Origin: a virus
DNA length: 44,115 nucleotides
Strand: one strand, 5' to 3'
Virus record (IMG/VR): IMGVR_UViG_3300027668_000031
Location: 1 to 44,115 of that record
The notes beneath the pieces were generated by a model that was not told the DNA's origin, made no database searches, and saw only the letters and a list, made by a program, of their open reading frames with translations. Shown here one piece after another: positions 1-7,100 of this stretch (the stretch's first letter is position 1; each line of letters opens with the position of its first letter). A program made the position numbers and the translations under genes.

Positions 1-1
1 T

Positions 2-280
2 ATTGAATTCAGAGATCCAGTCGTTGAGAACGTCGTGGATAAGTTTGTATCAAGATCTGATGTTGGCTTTGCTAAATATGGTAGAACATTACACAGTGAA
101 AGAACTGGTAAACATAAAGATCTAGCTGGTTATTTAAATGATATACAAGAAGAGCTTATGGATGCTATACTTTATATTCAAGCTGCACGTGAAGAGTTAA
201 CTGATAATTTAGTTGATGAAACTATATCTGAAGTTAATAAAGCTTCATTTATAAACAGTGACTATGGTACGCCGGTATAG
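2..280 (+). CDS. MazG-like nucleotide pyrophosphohydrolase, C-terminal part (cut by window edge)
   Basis: The reading frame is open from base 2, so the gene begins before the window; the GTG at 35 is probably internal. The 92 visible residues contain a KYGRTL stretch followed by an EELMDAILYI helix. This matches, from memory, phage MazG-like proteins in which a four-helix bundle uses Glu/Asp pairs to bind Mg2+ and hydrolyse dNTPs to dNMPs. Such enzymes usually feed or clean the nucleotide pool, which fits the ribonucleotide reductase downstream. The gene overlaps the next one by 17 bases if that starts at ATG 264. The N-terminal part cannot be seen, so the full catalytic set is unproven. Family confidence is moderate; substrate is unknown. 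Confidence 0.6.
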   Translation: MEFRDPVVENVVDKFVSRSDVGFAKYGRTLHSERTGKHKDLAGYLNDIQEELMDAILYIQAAREELTDNLVDETISEVNKASFINSDYGTPV

Positions 281-713
281 TAAAAAGAAAGGTCCAGTAA
301 GATCTAAAAAGGTTAAGCATGATGGAATACAATTTGCGTCAGGACTAGAAAAACATATGTATATAGCTTTAAAAAAAGCTAAAATTAAAGCACATTACGA
401 GGGACAAACTTACGAGCTTGTCCCTTCTTTTAACTTTGAACAAGAAGCTTATGAACGACAAGGCAATGGTAAAGGTGAATACCGTAATCGAGGTAATAAA
501 AAAATACTTAATATTAAGTACACTCCAGATTTTGTGGGAGATAGTTTCATTATTGAATGTAAAGGACGTGCTAATGAATCTTTTCCCATACGCTGGAAGT
601 TGTTTAAAGCTTATGTACATAAACACTTACCAAACATTACGTTGTACAAACCTCAAAATCAAAAAGAATGCGAAGAAACCGTGAACTTAATTCTTTCGAG
701 CAGAAAGATGTAG
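264..713 (+). CDS. Endonuclease I-like PD-(D/E)XK nuclease (Holliday-junction resolvase type)
   Basis: This 149-residue protein resembles the phage T7 endonuclease I family, which cleaves branched DNA during replication, packaging and host DNA breakdown. Visible motif: an early Glu (E29 in SGLEKHMY), then YTPDF with D89, eight residues later IIECKG with E98 and K100. That is the E...D-x8-E-x-K signature of the PD-(D/E)XK fold (T7: E20, D55, E65, K67). The N-terminus is rich in Lys and Arg, suiting DNA binding. I chose ATG 264; a GTG at 258 is an alternative in the same frame. It lies between nucleotide-metabolism genes. A DUF1064-type nuclease is the other possible label, with the same fold. 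Confidence 0.8.
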   Translation: MVRRYSKKKGPVRSKKVKHDGIQFASGLEKHMYIALKKAKIKAHYEGQTYELVPSFNFEQEAYERQGNGKGEYRNRGNKKILNIKYTPDFVGDSFIIECKGRANESFPIRWKLFKAYVHKHLPNITLYKPQNQKECEETVNLILSSRKM

Positions 714-841
714 CTAGAAGAAAATATGCTGAACGTCAACTTCAGAAGTTTATAGAATGGAGTGTTGAATCTAAAGGATATATAAAATACAAAGACTTAA
801 TTAAATACTCAGATAAATACGGAGTACCAAAAATAACATAA
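668..841 (+). CDS. Small basic phage protein, 57 residues
   Basis: An ORF of 57 codons starts at ATG 668 inside the end of the nuclease gene (46-base overlap) and its TAA shares an A with the ATG of the next gene (TAATG at 839-843). The chained overlaps support it as a real gene. The protein is Arg/Lys rich at the start (MRRNRE) and probably helical in the middle (YAERQLQKFIEW), followed by KYKDLIKYSDKYGVP, which could be a small helical DNA-binding domain. I do not recognise the family. It has no cysteines or membrane segment. Confidence 0.65.
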   Translation: MRRNRELNSFEQKDVARRKYAERQLQKFIEWSVESKGYIKYKDLIKYSDKYGVPKIT

Positions 842-1068
842 TGAAAGAAAGCACGCTGCTAGAAATGCAAAATAAAATAAATTCATTAACAAGAGTTATA
901 CAACAAATGATTAATGAATTAAACATACTTAGTACCACAGCAATGGGTACTTTAGAAACTGTAAAGCTTATGCCTGGTTATCAAGAGTCAATAGATCAAC
1001 TAAAAATTCAAGCTGCAAAAATTAAAAAAGAAAATAAAGATGGAGTTATCGAACAAAATATTAAGTGA
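841..1068 (+). CDS. Small coiled-coil protein, 75 residues
   Basis: This protein is almost entirely predicted helix, with heptad-like spacing in the first half (LLEMQNKINSLTRVIQQMI) and a conserved-looking LMPGY motif near residue 44. Short proteins with a METVK/LPGY core occur upstream of metabolism genes in aquatic phages, by recollection only. It is joined to the previous gene by TAATG and overlaps nrdJ by 29 bases. Function unknown. The position suggests co-translation with ribonucleotide reductase, but nothing in the sequence shows that it binds the enzyme. Confidence 0.65.
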   Translation: MKESTLLEMQNKINSLTRVIQQMINELNILSTTAMGTLETVKLMPGYQESIDQLKIQAAKIKKENKDGVIEQNIK

Positions 1069-2902
1069 TATAACAGTATATATGAAATACGCTAAATTCG
1101 TTCCTGAACTTAATCGTAGAGAAACTTGGATAGAATTAGTAGATAGAAATAAAGCAATGCATATTAAGAAATATCCAGAGCTTTCAGAAAGAATAAATGA
1201 AGCCTATAAATTAGTATATGATAAGAAGATTTTACCAAGCATGCGTTCACTACAATTCGGAGGTAAACCGATTGAAATTAGCCCTAATCGTGTCTATAAT
1301 TGTGCTTATTTACCAATTGATCACATTGATTCGTTTCACGAAACTATGTTTTTATTACTTGGAGGAACCGGTGTTGGATATTCTGTACAAAACCATCACG
1401 TAAAACAAATGCCACCAGTTAATCAGCCTTATTCTAAAAGAACTAGAAGGTTTTTAATTGGTGATAGTATTGAAGGATGGGCGGATGCTATTAAAGTTCT
1501 TATGAAGTCTTATATGGGAGAAAAAAGAAACTCTACTGTAGACTTTGATTACTCAGATATTAGAGCTAAAGGTGCACAGCTAGTTACTTCAGGTGGTAAA
1601 GCACCAGGACCTCAACCTTTAAAAGAATGTATACTAAAGATTAAAGGTATATTCGACGCTAAAGAAGATGGAATACCGTTGACTACTGTTGAAGCTCATG
1701 ATATAGTTTGTCATATAGCAGATTCAGTTTTAGCTGGTGGTATTCGTAGAGCTGCTTTGATTAGTTTGTTTTCTGCTGAAGATAGCGAAATGATTAGTTG
1801 TAAATCAGGAACTTGGTGGGAGACTAATCCACAAAGAGGTAGAGCTAATAACTCTGCTGTTCTTATGAGACATAAAGTAACCCAAGACTTTTTTATGGAT
1901 TTATGGAAACGTGTTGAGCTATCAGGATCAGGTGAACCTGGCATATATCTTAATAACGATAAAGACTGGGGCACAAACCCTTGTTGTGAAATAGCATTAA
2001 GACCTTTTCAGTTTTGTAACCTATGTGAAGTAAATGCTAGTGATCTCGAGTCACAAGAAGATTTTAACAACAGAGTTAAGCAAGCTAGTTTCATAGGTAC
2101 ATTACAAGCTGGTTACACTAACTTTCATTACTTAAGAGACATATGGAAAGATACGACAGAGAAGGATGCGCTTATCGGTGTATCAATGACAGGGATAGGG
2201 AGTGCCGCTGTGCTGCAGTTGGATATGAAGGAAGCTGCAAATATAGTAAAAAGAGAAAACACGAAGACAGCTAAAGCTATTGGTATTAATCCAGCAGCAA
2301 GATGTACAACCGTGAAGCCTGCTGGGACGACATCTCTGGCACTAGGAACTTCATCTGGTATTCACGCATGGCACAATGATTATTATACACGTAGAATTAG
2401 AGTTGGTAAAAACGAATCTATGTATAAGCATTTATCTAAGCATCACCCTGAATTAGTTGAAGATGAGTTTTTTAGACCTCATGACACTGCTGTTATTAGT
2501 ATACCACAAAAAGCACCTGAAGGTTCTATATTAAGATTAGAATCACCATTTGATTTATTTGAAAGAATAAAGAAAGTTGCACAAGAATGGATTGTTCCTG
2601 GTCATAGAAAAGGATCTAATACTCATAATGTTTCAGCTACAGTTAGTTTAAAGCGAGAAGAGTGGGATCAAGCAGGTAAATGGATGTGGAAAAACAGAGA
2701 TCATTATAATGGTCTATCTGTATTACCTTATGATGGTGGTAGTTATACTCAAGCACCATTTGAGGATATAAGTAAAGTACAATACGATATGGCTATGACG
2801 CATCTAAAAGATGTTGATCTTAGTAAGATTGTAGAAACAGAAGATGAAACAGATCTTGCAGGAGAATTAGCTTGTGCAGGTGATAATTGTGAAATTAAAT
2901 GA
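1040..2902 (+). CDS. nrdJ: Class II adenosylcobalamin-dependent ribonucleotide reductase
   Basis: The enzyme reduces ribonucleotides to deoxyribonucleotides using a B12-derived radical and needs no oxygen. Key residues are all visible: C88 in NCAYLP and C326 form the expected redox pair; the NPCCE motif at 313-317 gives thiyl C315 and E317; GTGVGYSVQ and PAGTTSLALGTSSG are substrate-pocket loops; and the C-terminal CAGDNC (C612, C617) is the thioredoxin-reduced shuttle pair. The layout matches the monomeric Lactobacillus leichmannii type, but at 620 residues it is shorter than that enzyme (about 740), and I see no N-terminal ATP cone. It shares an ATGA overlap with the small membrane gene after it. 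The host or community must supply B12. Confidence 0.95.
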   Translation: MELSNKILSDITVYMKYAKFVPELNRRETWIELVDRNKAMHIKKYPELSERINEAYKLVYDKKILPSMRSLQFGGKPIEISPNRVYNCAYLPIDHIDSFHETMFLLLGGTGVGYSVQNHHVKQMPPVNQPYSKRTRRFLIGDSIEGWADAIKVLMKSYMGEKRNSTVDFDYSDIRAKGAQLVTSGGKAPGPQPLKECILKIKGIFDAKEDGIPLTTVEAHDIVCHIADSVLAGGIRRAALISLFSAEDSEMISCKSGTWWETNPQRGRANNSAVLMRHKVTQDFFMDLWKRVELSGSGEPGIYLNNDKDWGTNPCCEIALRPFQFCNLCEVNASDLESQEDFNNRVKQASFIGTLQAGYTNFHYLRDIWKDTTEKDALIGVSMTGIGSAAVLQLDMKEAANIVKRENTKTAKAIGINPAARCTTVKPAGTTSLALGTSSGIHAWHNDYYTRRIRVGKNESMYKHLSKHHPELVEDEFFRPHDTAVISIPQKAPEGSILRLESPFDLFERIKKVAQEWIVPGHRKGSNTHNVSATVSLKREEWDQAGKWMWKNRDHYNGLSVLPYDGGSYTQAPFEDISKVQYDMAMTHLKDVDLSKIVETEDETDLAGELACAGDNCEIK

Positions 2903-3060
2903 GAAAGTTAGCAATAATTGGAGGTCTTAGCTTGATGACAGCTGGGACTTCATATATGATGTGGCATCCACACGCACCACAGTTTGATTTAAATCCTAAT
3001 ACATTAGCTATAGCTAGTGGAGGTTTTTTTATCGCTGTTGGAATTAGTTATAAATTTTAA
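2899..3060 (+). CDS. Small membrane protein with two hydrophobic segments, 53 residues
   Basis: This gene starts in an ATGA overlap with the stop of nrdJ. The protein has two hydrophobic stretches, about residues 4-20 (LAIIGGLSLMTAG) and 36-50 (LAIASGGFFIAVGI), joined by a His/Pro-rich loop (WHPHAP). This predicts a helical hairpin in the inner membrane. I do not recognise it. The coupling to nrdJ suggests a shared transcript rather than a shared function. It could also be a cryptic holin-like or superinfection protein, but there is no direct evidence for either. Confidence 0.65.
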   Translation: MRKLAIIGGLSLMTAGTSYMMWHPHAPQFDLNPNTLAIASGGFFIAVGISYKF

Positions 3061-3070
3061 AACAAAAAAA

Positions 3071-3190
3071 ATGGCAGAAAAATTCAAACCACACCTGATG
3101 TATAAAGGTAAGAGCTCTACAATGGCTAAAACAATGAAAAAACATCTTGAATTAAAGAAAAAAGGTTATGGACACAAAAAACCTAAATAA
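3071..3190 (+). CDS. Very small basic protein, 39 residues
   Basis: The ORF begins at ATG 3071 right after an A-rich leader (AACAAAAAAA), the start signal type used throughout this window. The product is highly basic and ends in KKKGYGHKKPK, with a YKGKSS stretch near residue 11. Small proteins with a GY-x-HxKP tail are, from memory, common in flavobacterial and crAss-like phages, with no known role. The charge suggests nucleic-acid binding. It lies 10 bases after the membrane gene and before the operon terminator. Confidence 0.6.
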   Translation: MAEKFKPHLMYKGKSSTMAKTMKKHLELKKKGYGHKKPK

Positions 3191-3204
3191 ATAAATAAAA
3201 AGTT

Positions 3205-3252
3205 ATGTGCGGACTATGTCTAGGCGGTATTTGCGAATACTGCAACAGTTAA
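3205..3252 (+). CDS. Candidate micro-ORF with four cysteines, 15 residues
   Basis: ATG 3205 follows a leader of repeated AAATAAAT and the frame encodes MCGLCLGGICEYCNS, then TAA just before the terminator hairpin. Two CxxC pairs separated by four residues (C2, C5, C10, C13) could chelate Zn2+ or an iron-sulfur centre. The leader matches that of confident genes here, and four ordered cysteines are unlikely in a random 15-codon frame of AT-rich DNA. Translation is unproven and no family is known to me. Confidence 0.4.
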   Translation: MCGLCLGGICEYCNS

Positions 3253-3257
3253 AATAT

Positions 3258-3290
3258 AAAAAGGGGAAGTCGTAATGACCTCCCCTTTTT
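3258..3290. terminator. Bidirectional intrinsic terminator between converging operons
   Basis: The stem runs AAAAAGGGG-A-A-GTC, loop GTAAT, then GAC-C-TCCCCTTTTT, with one A/C mismatch. It has a GC-rich core flanked by an A tract on one side and a T tract on the other, so it can act on both strands. It lies between the end of the plus-strand operon (3252) and the last minus-strand gene (3336). Confidence 0.85.
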
Positions 3291-3300
3291 TGGTTACAGG

Positions 3301-3330
3301 AACTTTGGGTATGGTGCCCAGTTTTTTTTT
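3301..3330 (+). terminator. Possible second terminator for the plus strand
   Basis: The sequence AACTTTGGG, loop, CCCAGTT forms a short bulged hairpin (TGGG/CCCA plus AAC/GTT with a two-base bulge) followed by nine or more T. It could catch read-through from the plus-strand operon. The stem is short, so it is less certain than the first terminator. Confidence 0.45.
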
Positions 3331-3335
3331 GTTCC

Positions 3336-3503
3336 TTAATTAAGTGTTGATTTATCAGGAAATGGATTATAAACTTTTTCTTTTAGTTTTTTATATCTTT
3401 TTGTACCTGTTTTACCTTTAGATTTCATAGTTCTAAGTCTTTTAAGACTTCTAACTTGCTTATTTTCTCTTCTAACTTCTTTTCCGTTTCCGTCTCTTTC
3501 CAT
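3336..3503 (-). CDS. Small basic protein, 55 residues
   Basis: This is the last minus-strand gene. The ATG at 3503 follows AAAATAAAAAAA and sits 12 bases after the stop of the 210-residue gene. The product is strongly basic, with many Lys and Arg (RSLKRLRTMKSKGKTGTKRYKK), and ends in a Pro/Ser tail (NPFPDKSTLN). Such composition suggests binding to DNA or to an acidic protein surface. I do not recognise a family. Confidence 0.6.
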   Translation of the reverse strand: MERDGNGKEVRRENKQVRSLKRLRTMKSKGKTGTKRYKKLKEKVYNPFPDKSTLN

Positions 3504-3515
3504 TTTTTTTATTTT

Positions 3516-4148
3516 CTAACATTTCCATCTTGCTCTAGCAGCTTTACCTCTTTCACCTGTCCAACCTTTTGACCTAGCGCAAAATGATTTTCTTCTTTTA
3601 GCAGATTTACTACCAGGTTTTACATCACCGGTAACTGCGGTTTTTAACTTACTTCCTGGATTTTTTTTTTTATATGCAGCAACACCTTTTTCAGTCATAC
3701 CAGCACCTTCTTTAGTAGTTCTAAAATTACGCCCTTTGCCTTTAGTTGTTTTTCTAGGTTCGTTCTTTAATGGAGATTTAAAATTAGAGCCTAAATTTCT
3801 TTTTTTAACTCCTTTTGTAATAGGCCTATCAGCATCGTCACTAGGTAATAATGAAACTTTTTTATTCTTTCTATCATAATAAAATTCTTCTTTTTCTGAA
3901 GCATATTCACCTGTTTTTATTTTGCCTTCATCTCTATATCCTTGCTCAAAATCTTTAATTGCTTTTTTTCTTCCTTTTGTTTTAAGCTTAGCTGGTGAAT
4001 TAGGTTTACAATTTGGTACCATTTTAACTTTACCTGATTCTGTCTTTTTGCCAGAAGGCGAAGGTTTAGTTCCGCTAGCACTGTAACCTTCCCAGCAAGG
4101 ACCTTTTTTCATTACTGGAGAACCTGTGTGTTTCATTTTATAATTCAT
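3516..4148 (-). CDS. Basic protein with CWEGY and RRKSFCAR modules
   Basis: This 210-residue protein is rich in Lys, Gly and Ser and looks largely disordered, with two compact ends. The N-terminal module has CWEGY (C18) and VPNC (C47). The C-terminal module has KRRKSFCAR (C190) and ends in ARWKC (C210). From memory, both short modules recur in proteins of marine phages and algal viruses, always with paired cysteines, but their function is unknown. The gene shares an ATGA overlap with the end of the giant gene, so it is translated with it and may be a virion or injected protein. The middle contains KSPLKNEP, a motif like those in two other proteins here. Confidence 0.75.
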   Translation of the reverse strand: MNYKMKHTGSPVMKKGPCWEGYSASGTKPSPSGKKTESGKVKMVPNCKPNSPAKLKTKGRKKAIKDFEQGYRDEGKIKTGEYASEKEEFYYDRKNKKVSLLPSDDADRPITKGVKKRNLGSNFKSPLKNEPRKTTKGKGRNFRTTKEGAGMTEKGVAAYKKKNPGSKLKTAVTGDVKPGSKSAKRRKSFCARSKGWTGERGKAARARWKC

Positions 4149-7100
4149 GGATTTTTATTTAGATCTATAATTTTATTTACTCTATCTTTTTCGTATTTAA
4201 GTTTTTTAATGGCATCTGTAGTTAAACCTAAACTTCTTAGACTATCTATTTGAACTGATTTATTTAATTTAAACAAATCATCACTCTGTTTTTTTAACTG
4301 TTCAATCTTGTAACTTTCTGTAGTTAATAATTTTTTAGGTTTGTATTGTCTTGTGTTTTTTAATTTATTTTCTTTTCTATATTCTTTTCTACCTTCTTTT
4401 TCAATCTTAAATCTATCAGCTTTTTGAACTTCATTTTCTAATTGCCATTTTGGCCAACCTAAAATCATAGCTACTCTTTGCCAGCTTTCATTTGTTTCGT
4501 CAAGAGCACCTTGAACATTTTCCATTTTTTGGAAAGCTCTATCTACAGGTACGTTAGTTATAGAAGAAATAACTTTTGCAGCAGCTCTATAAGATGGATT
4601 GTTTATATTAAAAGGTTCTTTAGATTCAGGTCTCCAAGAATTCATTTCATAATCTTTTAAACCACCTTTGTATTTTTTTGTTTTTATAGATATAGGTGGA
4701 CTTACTTCTAGTAATTTCCAAGCATTATCTCCATATTCTGGCCCTGGATATTGACCTTCTTTTTTAGATCTTCTATATAAATCTAATAAAACATTTTTAG
4801 CAGTAGCTAATATAACTCCTTGAACACCAACACCTCTTAATATGTTATCTAACATACTATTGGCTGTATTAATATCTGTTTTACTGTCTTTGCTATTATA
4901 ATACTCCATAGCTTTTTCAGCTTCTTTATCACTCATACCTTCATTTTTAAAGTATTCTAAAGAAACATCATCATCATCATCTCCAAAACCAGAAGCAAAC
5001 ATAGCGCTTTGTAAAGCCGTAAACATTAGGTTTTGAACAAATCCATAATACATTATTTTGCTAATATTAGATTTAGGATCTCCTCTGCCAGCTACTAAAT
5101 CTCTACCTGCTTTATCCATTATTCTAGCATATTGAGAGGGAGTGTTGGCAAACGCAAGAATGAATCTACCTAATGTACCAGCTTGTTGTTGAGATATCTT
5201 ATCAGCTCTAGCAGATTGTTGAGACTCTTCAGCCTTTTCTCTAAAATCTAAAAATGCTTTAGCTTCTGCATCGGCTTGATTCATACCTTGTTTCACATAT
5301 GTTTTAGTTCTATTTCTAAAATAAGTTGATCCACCTGTTGCTATAGCAAAGCTATCAGCAAATTGAGTTAAAACAAAACCTCTACTTAATAAATAACTTA
5401 TAACACCTTTAGCACTGTTTCCAGTTGTTTTAGCAGCTTCAGCGATTTCAGACTCTGATACATTTATTTTAAGACCATTACGTCTATCTATTAAAAAGTC
5501 AGAATTCATTAATTTCATGAAATCTGTCCAATATTGTTTTTGATTAGCAAAAGCAGCACCAGCTTTTAAAGGATTATTATCAGTCCAATTTACAAAATTA
5601 ATAGCAGATATAGTTTGTAATACTGCAGATCTAGCGTTTAAGAACATAACTGCACCAACAGAATTGTTTATATAGTCTTGAAACCTAACCTCTAACCTGC
5701 TAGTTCCAGACTTCCTATTCTGACCTGTTTTCATTCTTCTTAAAGAATCTTCAAGAGCTTCCCTATATTTAGGCCCATATGCCGCTTCTAATTTATTTAA
5801 AGTTTTTTCATCAAATGCTAAATCAACATTTTGATTCCACTGTTGTAGTAGTCTAGGTCTAGTATCTTTTCTTAAACCATTTATAAAATCAGTAGTTATA
5901 GTTCCACCTAACCAATCTCCACCTGGGTAATGATAACCATCTTCTTTACCTAGTTCTATTAATTGATCAACAAATAAATTTAATTCCATATTGTCTTCTA
6001 CAAAATCTTTTATTTGATTTAAATCTCTATCAGATAATCCTTCAATGTTAATACCTTGTTTGTTCCAAGCTGCTATTCTAGTTACGTCTTCATATGTAAA
6101 ACCACCAAAAGCTTTCTTCTTTAAATTATTAGGAATACCTTTTAAACTAGATTTTAATGATCTAAAGTCACTCATCAACTGGTTTTGAGCTATTGATAAA
6201 TCGTTCATAGCTCTACCAAAAGGTTTTATTAGATTATCTTGCATCCACGACCATTGAGCCTCACCTTTTTCTCCTTTGGCTAACATTTTATAAAGCAAAC
6301 CACCAAAATCTTGAGCTGACGGTGGTATTAAAGACCAAGAGTTTCTTGTTCTACCTTTCGCTTTAGCTCTCATTGAAGAATATTCTTTATATGTTTCTAT
6401 GCCAGTAGCATCAAAAAGTATATCATTCATTACTTCTCCAACGCTATTACTAAATTTTATTTTAGCTTGTTGAGTTTTAGATTTTACATCTACCACGCTT
6501 AAAGCGACATCTACAGCATCTACGTTTTTCATTGCATCATCTGCAAAATAAAAATCGTTATATCCTTCAGCTGCTTTATCTATTATCCAACTGGATTTGC
6601 CCAGTGGAGAACTATCAGCTAAACCAGTTATGTTTTCTATAGGTATATTTAATCCATTTTCATCTAAAAAAGTTTTAATAGCAGCAGCAGCAGCTTGAGG
6701 CCTGGCTGTTAAAACAAATAAATCTCTACCTCCTTCAGATTGATCCATCATTTTTGCTACTTCTAACAAAGGCCCAGGTTTACCATCTATTACTTGATTA
6801 AACTCAGAAAAATCCCACTCAACACCTTCGTTTGTCATCTTGTCTCCGTCTCTTGCAAATTCTTCTGCTGTTAAAGATCCAGTTTTGCCATCTGGCATGG
6901 TGTATAATACATTACTATTTGTTCTAGCTAAAGTGTCATCAAAGTCAAAAACTCTAATTTTTTTAATTGGAGCATTAGGATCACGAGCTAAATTCAAAGC
7001 TCTGTCTAAGATTTCAGCTTGTCTTATTACTTCCGGATTAGTTGTTTTACTAGCTTTTATATTAGGAACAACTTTACTTTTAGAGTTTGTTTTTATATTT

